Below, one piece after another: positions 47,206 to 56,157 of a stretch of DNA of 64,000 bases (the stretch's first letter is position 1; every line of letters begins with the position of its first letter). Origin of the DNA: Spirosoma terrae. GTDB taxonomy: Bacteria; Bacteroidota; Bacteroidia; Cytophagales; Spirosomataceae. A model generated the notes under the pieces. The model saw only the letters and a program-made list of their open reading frames with translations, ran no database searches and had not been told where the DNA came from. Location: the NCBI RefSeq assembly GCF_010435915.1, contig NZ_JAAFZH010000015.1, positions 62,001 to 126,000 of the forward strand, read 5' to 3'. Position numbers and translations under genes: made by a program.

Positions 47206-47235
47206 AAAAGCCCGGATCGCTGGATTTGGGCTTTT
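47206..47235. terminator. Terminator hairpin
   Basis: AAAAGCCC (47206-47213) pairs with GGGCTTTT (47228-47235), with partly matching bases inside the loop. It lies in the 64-base junction between the convergent DUF2723 and antiporter genes. Confidence 0.75.
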
Positions 47236-47248
47236 CATTTTAGAGCCT

Positions 47249-48853
47249 TTAGTGAAGAGGATGGTCAATTTTTTCCTCTTCGAGATCCATACGGGCTTCT
47301 TCTTTTCGGATTACCTCGTCGTCAAACTCCTCTCTGTTACGTAGCTTTTGTAACTCTTTCCGTTTAGCACCAATAATACGGCTAATCACTCGGTTGTATT
47401 CCTTGATTTTTACGCCATCACATTCCAGCGATTTTAAATGGTATGCAGTTGAATCGATGTCATTTTCCAGGTGCGATCTGAAATTGCCAACCAGTTCATT
47501 CGACCGTACTACGTCTGCATACTTGTCGTCCAACTCAGTCAACGCTATGTTTAGTAGAGTCAACCGAATTTTAGCCTCCTGCTCTTCTTCTGGCGCTCGA
47601 TGATCCGGGTCGGCATAGTTTACTTTTCGAATAATAAACGGTAAGCTTAACCCCTGCAATACAAGCGTACTTAAGATAACAACAAACGTAATAAACAGGA
47701 TCAGGTTTCGGTGAGGAAATGGTTGGCCGTTAGTCAATACCAAGGGAATCGAAAGCGCCGACGCCAACGACACAACACCCCGCATGCCAGCCCAGCCGAT
47801 AATGATTGGCCCGCGCCAACCCGGATAGCGATCAGCAACGGAGATAAACCCTCCTATAAACATGGTGAAACCGACCGAAAACAAGGTAACACCCAGTCGG
47901 ATACCAATAACCAATGCCGTAATCAATAAGGCATAACCAATAGCTTCTACTTTCGAGTAACTTTCCAGCCCATTCATGATGACTGGCAATTCAAGGCCGA
48001 TTAGAATAAAGACCAGTCCATTCAAAGCAAAAACAACCGTAGCCCACATTCCTGAGCCCTGAATACGAGCACTATGATTAAGAATCTGATGGCTATGATT
48101 AGACAGAAATAAGCCCCCGCTTACTACGGCCATAACCCCCGACGCTTCAAACTCTTCGGCCGTGAGGTACATGATGTAGGGTGCCATAAATGTCAACAGA
48201 ATACTAATCCGGGTGGTGGTTGGCAACCATCGATGAATCACATAAAAAATCCCCGCAACGGCTAAACCGATGCCTATGCCAAAGCCAGTCACCTTTAGAA
48301 AATCAGTTATAGCGGTCTGCCATACAAATGTTTGGGTACTTGACAATAGAGCAGCCAACGCAAATCGAAACACCACCAGGCTGGATGCATCGTTAACCAG
48401 ACTTTCCCCTTCAAGAATACTACTTATCCGTTTGGGAACTTTGACACTCTTCAAGATCGAGGCCGCAGCAACCGCGTCGGGCGGAGAAATAACACCGCCT
48501 AATAAAAAACCTAACGCCAGTGTAAAACCAGGAATGACAGCCTGTGATACGTAGGCCACAGCCATTGACGTAAAAAAAACCAAACCAAATGCCAATACGA
48601 TAATGATACGTCGCCACCGCCAGAATTCTTTCCACGACGTATACCAGGCGGCTTCATATAATAAAGGAGGCAGGAAAATCAGGAAGATCAAATCGGGATC
48701 GACACTGATTCGCGGAATGCCCGGTATTAGGCTTAGACCTAATCCGCTGATAACCAAAAAAATTGGTGCAGAAATGCGTAGCCGTTGCCCTAGCATAACA
48801 AATAGGGAAACAGCTAGTAGTAAAGACAGACAAAGTAGTAATGCCTGATGCAT
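47249..48853 (-). CDS. Na+/H+ antiporter (CPA1 family)
   Basis: A 534-residue transporter. N-terminal ~400 residues hold about 12 membrane segments. The conserved ion site is in GGVISPPDAVAAASILKS followed by ISSILEGESLVNDASSLVVF, with WAGMRGVVSLASALSIPL further on, all typical of CPA1/NhaP-like exchangers. The roughly 130-residue C-terminal tail is charged and helical, and likely cytoplasmic and regulatory. Exports Na+ or K+ for protons. Leftward, with a 336-base gap behind its start. Confidence 0.93.
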   Translation of the reverse strand: MHQALLLCLSLLLAVSLFVMLGQRLRISAPIFLVISGLGLSLIPGIPRISVDPDLIFLIFLPPLLYEAAWYTSWKEFWRWRRIIIVLAFGLVFFTSMAVAYVSQAVIPGFTLALGFLLGGVISPPDAVAAASILKSVKVPKRISSILEGESLVNDASSLVVFRFALAALLSSTQTFVWQTAITDFLKVTGFGIGIGLAVAGIFYVIHRWLPTTTRISILLTFMAPYIMYLTAEEFEASGVMAVVSGGLFLSNHSHQILNHSARIQGSGMWATVVFALNGLVFILIGLELPVIMNGLESYSKVEAIGYALLITALVIGIRLGVTLFSVGFTMFIGGFISVADRYPGWRGPIIIGWAGMRGVVSLASALSIPLVLTNGQPFPHRNLILFITFVVILSTLVLQGLSLPFIIRKVNYADPDHRAPEEEQEAKIRLTLLNIALTELDDKYADVVRSNELVGNFRSHLENDIDSTAYHLKSLECDGVKIKEYNRVISRIIGAKRKELQKLRNREEFDDEVIRKEEARMDLEEEKIDHPLH

Positions 48854-49189
48854 AGAGATCGAATGATGGAGGATATAAAAACTGAACTGACTGCAAATTA
48901 CGGACAGGGCCGTCTACTTGAGTTATGGTTTATTTACTCAAGTTAAGCTGTTTTACGTTAACTAGTAATCTACAGGGCCGTGTGCTTACTTTATTGTATA
49001 AGTATAAACAGGCAAAAAAGTAATATAAAACTATCCCAAAATAGCTACTTACTGTTACGTAGCAACCCTCTGATTTTACCGTGTTTTATTACTTTTAGTG
49101 AACTTCCCCGATTTAATCCTTTCTTAATTTACCATTTCATTTACTCAAGTAATATTGCTCAATTAACTCATTGGCATTTCGACCTACAC
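48854..49189. other. AT-rich intergenic region between divergent genes
   Basis: About 336 bases separate the antiporter start from the chosen start of the small gene at 49190. The region is AT-rich, and TTTACTCAAGTTAAG-like and TTACTCAAGTAATATTG-like stretches recur at about 48932 and 49141, sharing TTTACTCAAGT. This repeated 11-mer may be a regulator site. A long frame continues upstream of 49190 through this region but has unlikely composition. Confidence 0.5.
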
Positions 49190-49450
49190 ATGAAGGTATG
49201 GAAACTATATTTCCAGAAGTTTAGAGCACGAACCAGTTCCCTGTTAACCTGGAATTTACAGCGCTTGGGCCACATCGCAACCATCACGGGGCAGCAGTAT
49301 AACGATGCTTATTACGTCTGGAAGCGTTTTTACAATTTACCTGAATCCTATACAATTACGTATAGTGTATTGACCATCGCACAAAAACACAATTTACCGG
49401 TTGAAAAGGCATTAGCCTGTTACCTGAACCACCTTGGAAGCCCACTATAG
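49190..49450 (+). CDS. Small helical protein of unknown function
   Basis: An 86-residue protein from ATG 49190 (MKVWKLYFQKFRARTSSLLT). It is rich in Tyr, Trp, Leu and basic residues (QRLGHIATITGQQYNDAYYV, WKRFYNLPESYTITYSVL), consistent with a three- or four-helix soluble domain. I do not recognise the family. The frame is open further upstream, but that part is low-complexity and hydrophobic. It is followed by a terminator at 49471, which supports it being a real gene. Confidence 0.55.
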   Translation: MKVWKLYFQKFRARTSSLLTWNLQRLGHIATITGQQYNDAYYVWKRFYNLPESYTITYSVLTIAQKHNLPVEKALACYLNHLGSPL

Positions 49451-49470
49451 CTACTTCCATTCTAGTCAAT

Positions 49471-49504
49471 AAAAAGCCAGCCTATAAACATAAGCTGGCT
49501 TTTT
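49471..49504. terminator. Rho-independent terminator
   Basis: Perfect 11-base arms (49471-49481 and 49494-49504), 12-base loop, T run continuing to 49505. It follows the small gene at 49190-49450 by 20 bases. Confidence 0.9.
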
Positions 49505-49685
49505 TGTAAACCCACCGTATCCCTCCAGCACAGAGAGTACTTCTTTTCATTCGCACATACGTATCGAATGCCATTCCGGTTGCGTGGGCCAGTCATAGAT
49601 TTAGTAAACGGTGTTTATGAAAAGAATCGTTATTATACGGTAGGCACGGTTACTTTTTTCAGGATACTTGCGTTAGCCTTATACC

Positions 49686-49937
49686 ATGCAAACTGAACCG
49701 AATACCCGTCATAGTCGGGTTCTTCCCGAACTGCGTTTTTCGTTAAGCCTGCTTTACGTTGGTCGGCTTCTAGTTGGTATGAAATCCAGCGAAGCTGATG
49801 AAGAACTGTTCGATGAACGTATTGAAGCAATAACCGATGAACTGGTATCGACTGAACTGCTTCATGAAGCGGCCATTCTGGCGGGTGATGTTTTACCAGA
49901 AATACCAGCCAGCTCGCCTACTGATCGTACAGATTAA
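49686..49937 (+). CDS. Small acidic hypothetical protein
   Basis: An 83-residue protein. The central segment EADEELFDERIEAITDELVS and the following helix are acidic. The N-terminal half holds SLSLLYVGRLLVGMK, probably an amphipathic helix. I recognise no family. It precedes the HAD phosphatase gene by 42 bases in the same direction, so it may be co-transcribed. The call rests on coding-like composition and position only. Confidence 0.5.
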   Translation: MQTEPNTRHSRVLPELRFSLSLLYVGRLLVGMKSSEADEELFDERIEAITDELVSTELLHEAAILAGDVLPEIPASSPTDRTD

Positions 49938-49979
49938 TCGGCGATCTGCTTTCTTTGTGTATACATCTCTCCATTTCTC

Positions 49980-50660
49980 ATGCCCGAAGCTCCATTTGCC
50001 GTTCTTTTCGACATGGACGGCGTGTTGGTCGACAACACTGCTTTTCATATTAACGCCTGGTTGCATTTTGCCCAGGAAAAAGGATTTCCATTAACCCGCG
50101 ATCAATACATTGAGCACATAAACGGGCGCGTTTCAGCCGATGCGATGGCGTATGTTCTTCAGCGAACTATTGATCCGGGCGAATTGATTGTGCTTACGGA
50201 AGAGAAGGAAGCGATGTATCGTGAGCTCTACCGCCCGCATTTACAACCTGCTCCTGGCCTGATTACGTTGCTGGAAGCGCTTAAAAGTCAGCATATTCGT
50301 TTGGCAGTTGGCACGTCGGCGCCGATGAGCAACGTTCATTTCACGATCGATGGCCTGAATCTTCGCGCTTATTTCGACACGATTGTCGATGCCAGTATGG
50401 TAAAACACGGCAAGCCCGATCCTGAAATTTATCTAAAAGCGGCTGAGCGTGTAGGCGTTTCGCCCGATCACTGCATCGTCTTTGAAGACGCAATGGCCGG
50501 TATCCAGGCTGGATTACGGGCCGGAATGACTGTTGTGGCCGTAGCTACTACACTCACGCATGAAGAGCTGGCGGACTCAGGTGCCGCACTTATTGTGGAT
50601 GATTTTACCGGTCTAACGGTGGAGACCCTTCGGAATTTGGTGTATAAAACCAACCACTGA
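49980..50660 (+). CDS. HAD family phosphatase (beta-phosphoglucomutase-like)
   Basis: A 226-residue HAD hydrolase. Motif I is VLFDMDGVLVDN (nucleophile D11, D13), motif II AVGTSAP, motif III the KHGKPDPEIYLKAAE lysine and motif IV CIVFEDAMAGIQAG. The cap domain is of the four-helix subtype. This subfamily contains beta-phosphoglucomutases and sugar-phosphate phosphatases; whether it is a mutase depends on cap residues I cannot resolve. It is rightward, 60 bases before agmatine deiminase. Confidence 0.92.
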   Translation: MPEAPFAVLFDMDGVLVDNTAFHINAWLHFAQEKGFPLTRDQYIEHINGRVSADAMAYVLQRTIDPGELIVLTEEKEAMYRELYRPHLQPAPGLITLLEALKSQHIRLAVGTSAPMSNVHFTIDGLNLRAYFDTIVDASMVKHGKPDPEIYLKAAERVGVSPDHCIVFEDAMAGIQAGLRAGMTVVAVATTLTHEELADSGAALIVDDFTGLTVETLRNLVYKTNH

Positions 50661-50720
50661 CGCATCCGTTTTCGTAACTTTGCCCGATCATAACGTTTTG
50701 TTTTACCAACGTTCACGCCT

Positions 50721-51782
50721 TTGAACACCTCATCAGATAGTCCAATCATACCCGCCCGCGAGGGCTTTTTCTTTCCTGCCGAATGGCATCCCCACGTAGC
50801 AACCTGGTTAAGCTGGCCCCATACCGAAGCGTCGTGGACAAAAGAGCGTCAGGAGTTAATGTTTCCGGCCTATATCGATTTCATAAAAGCCATTACCGAG
50901 AGTGAACAGGTCTGTATCAATGCTCATAATGAGATTGTTATTCAGGCCGCTAAACTACGTTTACTGGCGGCTGACGTTGATATGAGTCGCGTTACGTTGC
51001 TGCCGCACCCAACCAATGATTCCTGGTGTCGGGATCACGGACCAGCCTTTCTGATCAATCCGCAGACCAAACAACGGATGATCGTCAACTGGGGTTATAA
51101 TGCGTGGGGCGGCAAATACCCTCCCTATGATCGGGACGATTTAATCCCGGTTGAAATTGCGCATTATCGTGGCCTGGACTACGTAACGCCGGGTATTATT
51201 ATGGAAGGCGGTTCCGTAGAATTCAACGGGGCCGGAACAGTGCTGACCAGCCGCGCCTGCCTGCTTAATCAAAATCGGAATAGCCAGTTGACGCAGGAAA
51301 AGATCGAGCAGTATTTGTGCGATTACTACGGAGTTCAGCAGGTTTTGTGGGTTGAAGAAGGAATTGTGGGCGACGACACGGATGGCCATATCGACGATAC
51401 GGTACGTTTCGTCAATGCAGATACGGTAATTGCCGCCTACGAGCCAAACAAGAACGATGACAACTATCCATCCCTGCAGGAAATCCATCACGAGCTGAAG
51501 CAGATGCGGCTGCTCAATGGCAAGCAATTAACGATTGTCGAGTTGCCCATGCCAGATCCTGTGGTCAGCGATGGTCTACGGTTGCCTGCTTCCTACGCCA
51601 ATTTCCTGATCACCAACCAATCTGTTATTGTGCCAACCTTCCGTTGTGATAAGGACCAAACCGCGCTGGACCTGATTGGCGACTGTTTCCCCGACCGCAA
51701 GGTGGTAGGCATCGATTCAACCGATATTGTTTGGGGCTTGGGAAGTTTTCACTGTTTGAGTCAGCAGGAACCCACAGTTTAG
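50721..51782 (+). CDS. aguA: Agmatine deiminase
   Basis: A 353-residue enzyme of the guanidine-modifying fold, converting agmatine to N-carbamoylputrescine in polyamine synthesis. WHPHVATWLSWPH, NDSWCRDHGPAFL, IMEGGSVEFNGAGT and GDDTDGHIDDTVRF carry the substrate and catalytic residues, and the nucleophile cysteine is C345 in GSFHCLSQQEP. The start is TTG at 50721: no ATG lies in frame between the upstream stop at 50691 and this codon. The carbamoylputrescine hydrolase partner is not in the window. It runs into the APH-like gene 11 bases later. Confidence 0.95.
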   Translation: MNTSSDSPIIPAREGFFFPAEWHPHVATWLSWPHTEASWTKERQELMFPAYIDFIKAITESEQVCINAHNEIVIQAAKLRLLAADVDMSRVTLLPHPTNDSWCRDHGPAFLINPQTKQRMIVNWGYNAWGGKYPPYDRDDLIPVEIAHYRGLDYVTPGIIMEGGSVEFNGAGTVLTSRACLLNQNRNSQLTQEKIEQYLCDYYGVQQVLWVEEGIVGDDTDGHIDDTVRFVNADTVIAAYEPNKNDDNYPSLQEIHHELKQMRLLNGKQLTIVELPMPDPVVSDGLRLPASYANFLITNQSVIVPTFRCDKDQTALDLIGDCFPDRKVVGIDSTDIVWGLGSFHCLSQQEPTV

Positions 51783-51793
51783 GAGCTTAGGTT

Positions 51794-52572
51794 ATGCGCG
51801 TCGATACACTTCCAATCGCTTTACAACGGTTCCTGCAGAACACGAGCTGGCAGGCCGATACGTTAGGAATGTCGTCGGCGCAAACGTACCGGGTGAGTGG
51901 CCAGGAAAATTTTTATGTAAAAATCGATTCGGTGACTAACGTAGGTGGTTTACAAAAAGAAGCGCAGGCTTTAACCTGGCTTCGTACGTATCTGCCCGCC
52001 CCCGAAGTTGTCTTTTACGAACGTATCGACGGAATAGATTATATGCTCATCCGGGAAATACCGGGTTTACCAGCCTCTGCCGACTACTGGGCCTCGAATC
52101 CCCGTCAATTGGTGGAAACGCTGGCCGAAAGTATGCTGGCTTTGCACAGTCTGGACATAGCGACCTGCCCGTTCGATCAGCGAACATCTACCAAACTTCA
52201 GGAAGTAGCTCAATACGTGCAGCTGGGCCTGGTTGATACCGATGACTTTGAGCCGGAACATAGCGGGCAAACACCCGAGCATATGCTGGAACGACTCTAC
52301 GCAGAACAGCCCGAACAGGACGATCTGGTGGTAACGCACGGCGATTTTTGTCTGCCCAATCTACTACTGACAAACTGGCGACTCAGCGGATTTATTGATG
52401 TAGGATCGTTAGGGGTGGGTGATCGGTATCAGGATCTGGCACTCTGCGCACGTAGTTTATCGCAAAACCTCGGCACCGATCAATATCATTCGTTGTTTTT
52501 GACGCTTATGGATTGCCATTTCCGGACGAACGTAAGCTACACTATTTTCGTCTGCTGGACGAGTTAAAGTGA
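51794..52572 (+). pseudogene. APH(3')-like aminoglycoside phosphotransferase with a 3' frameshift
   Basis: The kinase reads normally through HGDFCLPNLLL (catalytic D184) and GFIDVGSLGVGDRYQDLALC, the hallmark APH(3') blocks. At 52496-52500 a run of five T is followed by an out-of-frame tail that stops at 52567. In the other frame the same DNA reads FDAYGLPFPDERKLHYFR then LLDELK and stops at 52570-52572, which is the ordinary APH(3') C-terminus (YGxxxPDxxRxxxYRLLDEFF-like). One extra T would restore a 259-residue enzyme. So the gene carries a one-base deletion, or the sequence has an error there. Chromosomal APH-like kinases give aminoglycoside resistance or phosphorylate other small compounds; the substrate is not shown. 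Confidence 0.85.
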
Positions 52573-52580
52573 CCGGTACC

Positions 52581-52919
52581 ATGTACAATAACAAATTATT
52601 CCGATCCGTCAATAATACGCCCAATGGCGAAGTGAGTGGCGATACGTTATTTCAGTATCATCAGGAAGGGAAAGTCGTCTGGGCGGAGTATAGCGGAGGA
52701 GCCATTGTAAAAGGCTTTTTACTAGCTGCTCTCCTGGAAGACAACAGCCTGGATATGCGTTACGAGCATATCAATCAGCAAGGCGATTTGATGACTGGGC
52801 GCTGCCACTCCGTACCCGAGCATCTGAGCGATGGCCGGCTTCGTTTGCATGAACAGTGGCAGTGGACCAGTGGCGACCTTTCGTCCGGAGAATCTATTGT
52901 CGAAGAAATTCCTGCCTGA
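52581..52919 (+). CDS. Small conserved protein (often labelled N-acetylglutamate synthase-like)
   Basis: A 112-residue protein started at ATG 52581 (MYNNKLFRSVNNTPNGEVSG). The regular beta-strand pattern (TLFQYHQEGKVVWAEYSGG, LDMRYEHINQQGDLMTGRC, LHEQWQWTSGDLSSGESIVE) is a compact small-barrel fold. I recognise it as a conserved family that databases tend to name n-acetylglutamate synthase, a label I doubt because it has no acetyltransferase motif. It starts nine bases after the frame-restored stop of the APH-like gene. Confidence 0.75.
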   Translation: MYNNKLFRSVNNTPNGEVSGDTLFQYHQEGKVVWAEYSGGAIVKGFLLAALLEDNSLDMRYEHINQQGDLMTGRCHSVPEHLSDGRLRLHEQWQWTSGDLSSGESIVEEIPA

Positions 52920-52932
52920 TTCAGTCTCAATT

Positions 52933-53643
52933 ATGTCGATTCGTTTCTGTCATAGTCTACTCACTATCGCGTTGCCGCTCCTGACGTTAGCCAGTTGTGC
53001 GAAGCATACTACCCTGGTTGCCGAGATGACTCCACGCGCTCTGAAAGCGGTTAATCTGGAAGAAACCATCAGCCGACGTGATGAAGTAATGATGGCCTAC
53101 TCGATGATAAGCTACGATGCCAAAAACAAACCCGTTTCGGTAGTAAACGGGGGCTGGGGTGTTGCGTCGATGCAAAAAGATCAATTGATCGCCCTGCAAA
53201 AAGCCGGTTCAACGAAGGCTTTACCTATTCATTTAGAGCTGCCACGCAATGGACGGCTGGTGGCATCCATCGTTCTGATCGAGGTCGACGACTATAATCG
53301 GGCAAAACAGGCGTTGGAACGCATCCGCCGAATTCACAACATTGTTTCTGGTCCGGCTTCCCTTTTATTGACAGCTACTGAAGTCTTAACGCCACTTAAA
53401 TACGTAACAGCCGGATTAGTCGCTTCGGGAATTGGCCTGCAGTTGCTGGATCATTTCGACACGGATGATTTGCTGGGCCAAAGTAGCATCGAGGTAAACG
53501 AAGCCTATCTGCGCAAAAAAAAACAACGATTCGTTCACGTACCAGCCGTTTTTTCGGGCCGTAATCTTCGCGATAACTTCGAATACAAACTTGACTACGA
53601 CGTAACACTTAAAACCATGAAAATTCAGCCTGTTCGCCAATAA
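52933..53643 (+). CDS. Lipoprotein of unknown function
   Basis: A 236-residue lipoprotein with lipobox LTLASC (C22) after MSIRFCHSLLTIALPLLTLASC (read in parts). The mature part is mixed alpha/beta (VAEMTPRALKAVNLEETISR, KPVSVVNGGWGVASMQKDQL, and NRAKQALERIRRIHNIVSGP) with a hydrophobic segment near residues 155-180 (SLLLTATEVLTPLKYVTAGL). I recognise no family. Translation starts 13 bases after the preceding gene, so it is likely in the same transcript. Confidence 0.7.
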   Translation: MSIRFCHSLLTIALPLLTLASCAKHTTLVAEMTPRALKAVNLEETISRRDEVMMAYSMISYDAKNKPVSVVNGGWGVASMQKDQLIALQKAGSTKALPIHLELPRNGRLVASIVLIEVDDYNRAKQALERIRRIHNIVSGPASLLLTATEVLTPLKYVTAGLVASGIGLQLLDHFDTDDLLGQSSIEVNEAYLRKKKQRFVHVPAVFSGRNLRDNFEYKLDYDVTLKTMKIQPVRQ

Positions 53644-53779
53644 GCGACGTAACGCTACGTTGCTTACATGAGCCGAATGTTTTTTCCATCATATTGGTTT
53701 TTATACTATTGATACCATTGAGCCCCTCTACAGACTCTTGATTTTTTTCTCCCATAAACCAATTTTTTATTCCGACGCT

Positions 53780-56143
53780 ATGCGCCAACTAACAGGCGGT
53801 ATCTTGCTGGCACTTGCCGTAACGGCCTGCAAAACAACCGCACCCGTGGTTCAGCAAACTCCGGCACAACCCGTTCTTCTGACGCTGGGAAACAAAGCTT
53901 ATACCACCGATGACTTTTTTCAATCGTTCACGAAAAATCAGCTCTCCTCCGATTCGGCCCAACGTACGGATGTGAAGGAGTATTTTGACCTGTATACCAA
54001 TTTAAAGCTTAAAGTTCTGGCTGCGGAATCACAAGGCCGGGATACTACGGAAGCCTTCCGGGAGGAGATGAGTACCTACCGAAAGCAATTGGCTCAAAGC
54101 TACCTGACAGACAAAGTGCTGGTTGAATCGATGGCCGCCGAAGCGTATCAGCGGATGCAGGAAGAAATAAACGCATCGCATATTCTGGTAGCTGTTGGCG
54201 AAGATGCCGCTCCCGCCGATACACTGGCGGCCTATCAGAAAGTTGCTGCCATTCGAAAACAGGCACTAGCCGGTACGGACTTTGCAACGCTTGCCCGCGA
54301 CAATTCGGATGATAACCAAACCGCCAACAATGGTGGCAGTTTGGGATACTTTACTGCCTTTTCGCTGATCTATCCATTAGAAACGGCAGCCTATACTACG
54401 TCTGTCGGTCAGATTTCTCAGCCGATCCGGACCCGTTTTGGGTATCATCTGCTTAAAATTAACGACCGGCGGCCGGGCCGGGGCAAAATTCAGGTTGCGC
54501 ACATCCTGGTACGTGTCAGCCCAAGCGCCGATAAAACGGGGCAAAAGGCCGCTCAGGATAAAATTGACGCAGCCTATGACCGACTGCAAAAAGGCGAATC
54601 GTTTGAAACAGTATGTCGGGAAGTGTCAGACGATGTTACGTCTCGCAGTAACGGCGGACTCTTACCTGTTTTTGGAGTAGATCGTCAGGTCCCCGCTTTT
54701 GAGCAGGCTGCTTATGCTTTAGCTAAACCCGGCGATATATCGAAGCCCGTTCAAACAAATTACGGCTGGCATATTATTAAACTCATTGACCGCAAAGGCA
54801 TTGAACCCTATGCGGATCTGTCCGCTTCGCTACGTCAGCGCGTCACGACCGACACTCGGGCCGACGTATTACGTCAATCGACCATCCAGCGACTGAAAAA
54901 GGAGTATGCCATTCAGGAAGACAAAACGGTAGTAAACGGTGCCCTTGCTAAAGCTGACAGCAATTTACTACAGGGGAAATGGCGATTTGTTGAGCCACTC
55001 GATCCGGCCCTTCAAAACAAAACAATCTTCACATTAGCCGGAAAACCGGTCAGCGTAAACCAGTTTTTTACTTACGTCCGACAAAAGCAACAACCCCTGC
55101 GGAATCCCGCTTTACCGGCGCCCGAAACAGCACCCGCCAGTAAAGGTTCGCCCGCCGTGGCAATGCGCCGGTTACTGGATCGTTTCGAAGGCGATCAATT
55201 AATCGCAACTGAGGAGGCTAACCTGGAAAAGAAATCACCGGAATTCCGCTCGCTGTTAGCAGAAATCCGGGACGGAATTCTTTTATCGCAGGTCATGGAC
55301 GAGAATGTCTGGGATCGGTCTATGACTGACTCAACCGGCCAACGGCAATTTTATGAGCAGAATCGGGACAAATATCGGTTCCCGGAACGAGCGGTGGCAA
55401 CCATCATTGTTGCCCAAAACGACGACTTACTTAAGCAAGCCCGTGATATGGTTTCGGGTCGGCCACCTTATCAGCTTCGCCGGTCGGCGGCCGATCTGCT
55501 GTACGAATCCAATCAAACAGCGTTGACTCCTAAACTCCGGGAAGGCCTATTCGATATAGTAGCCACGATGGTAAGGAATCCATCCTACGTAGTAGAAGTG
55601 TCGGGTTCTCACGATGCAACCGAACAGGATTCGGTTTCTGCTGGCCGGATACGTACGGTGGTTAATTATCTACTCAAGAATGGCATTCCGCTGAATCGCA
55701 TTGCCGAAAAAGACTTCCAGGGCGTACCGCCCCGCCGAACGACAGACGCCCCCAAAGATCCTTCGGTCCAACGGCGAGTCTCGTTTCAGTACTTCTCGAC
55801 TGCCAAAGCCGACGTAGCTAAAGTGCTGAACAGCAAAGTTCAGCAACCGGCCAGCGAACCTCTGGTTACCATTACCGAGGGTATTTTCGCCGAAGGAGAA
55901 AATCCGTACCTGGATGGGATCAACAGCTGGAAAGAAGGCACAACCAACTTCAACCGGTCAGGCAAGTCGGTATCCGTTACGATAACCCGCATTGAAGCTC
56001 CCCGGGCAAAAACATTTACGGAGGCTAGAGGAGCGGTGATTAATGAATATCAGACAATGCTGGAGAAGCAATGGTTGGCACAACTTCGGCAGAAATATCC
56101 CGTTAAAGTCAACGAAGACGAAATTCGGAAATTATCAAAATAA
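53780..56143 (+). CDS. Periplasmic peptidyl-prolyl isomerase lipoprotein with two parvulin domains and an OmpA-C-like segment
   Basis: A 787-residue lipoprotein (MRQLTGGILLALAVTAC, C17) started at ATG 53780; the upstream TTG start is unlikely. Two PpiC rotamase domains are clear: INASHILVAVGEDAAP with NNGGSLGYFTAF, near residues 130-230, and IQVAHILVRVSPSADK with SNGGLLPVFGVD, near 235-335. Then comes a segment, roughly residues 570-680, that reads like an OmpA C-terminal domain: LTPKLREGLFDIVATMVRNP, VSGSHDATEQDSVSAGRIRT, NYLLKNGIPLNRIAEKDFQG and QRRVSFQYF. D612 and R623 align with the residues that bind diaminopimelate in OmpA. The final helix is SurA-like. It is probably a cell-wall-tethered outer-membrane-protein foldase. 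Confidence 0.9.
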   Translation: MRQLTGGILLALAVTACKTTAPVVQQTPAQPVLLTLGNKAYTTDDFFQSFTKNQLSSDSAQRTDVKEYFDLYTNLKLKVLAAESQGRDTTEAFREEMSTYRKQLAQSYLTDKVLVESMAAEAYQRMQEEINASHILVAVGEDAAPADTLAAYQKVAAIRKQALAGTDFATLARDNSDDNQTANNGGSLGYFTAFSLIYPLETAAYTTSVGQISQPIRTRFGYHLLKINDRRPGRGKIQVAHILVRVSPSADKTGQKAAQDKIDAAYDRLQKGESFETVCREVSDDVTSRSNGGLLPVFGVDRQVPAFEQAAYALAKPGDISKPVQTNYGWHIIKLIDRKGIEPYADLSASLRQRVTTDTRADVLRQSTIQRLKKEYAIQEDKTVVNGALAKADSNLLQGKWRFVEPLDPALQNKTIFTLAGKPVSVNQFFTYVRQKQQPLRNPALPAPETAPASKGSPAVAMRRLLDRFEGDQLIATEEANLEKKSPEFRSLLAEIRDGILLSQVMDENVWDRSMTDSTGQRQFYEQNRDKYRFPERAVATIIVAQNDDLLKQARDMVSGRPPYQLRRSAADLLYESNQTALTPKLREGLFDIVATMVRNPSYVVEVSGSHDATEQDSVSAGRIRTVVNYLLKNGIPLNRIAEKDFQGVPPRRTTDAPKDPSVQRRVSFQYFSTAKADVAKVLNSKVQQPASEPLVTITEGIFAEGENPYLDGINSWKEGTTNFNRSGKSVSVTITRIEAPRAKTFTEARGAVINEYQTMLEKQWLAQLRQKYPVKVNEDEIRKLSK

Positions 56144-56157
56144 GTTGGGCACAGCCT

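Noticed and set aside
50675-50682. TAACTTTG as a -7 promoter box before agmatine deiminase
   Set aside because: Perfect -7 match, but no acceptable -33 element lies at the needed distance.
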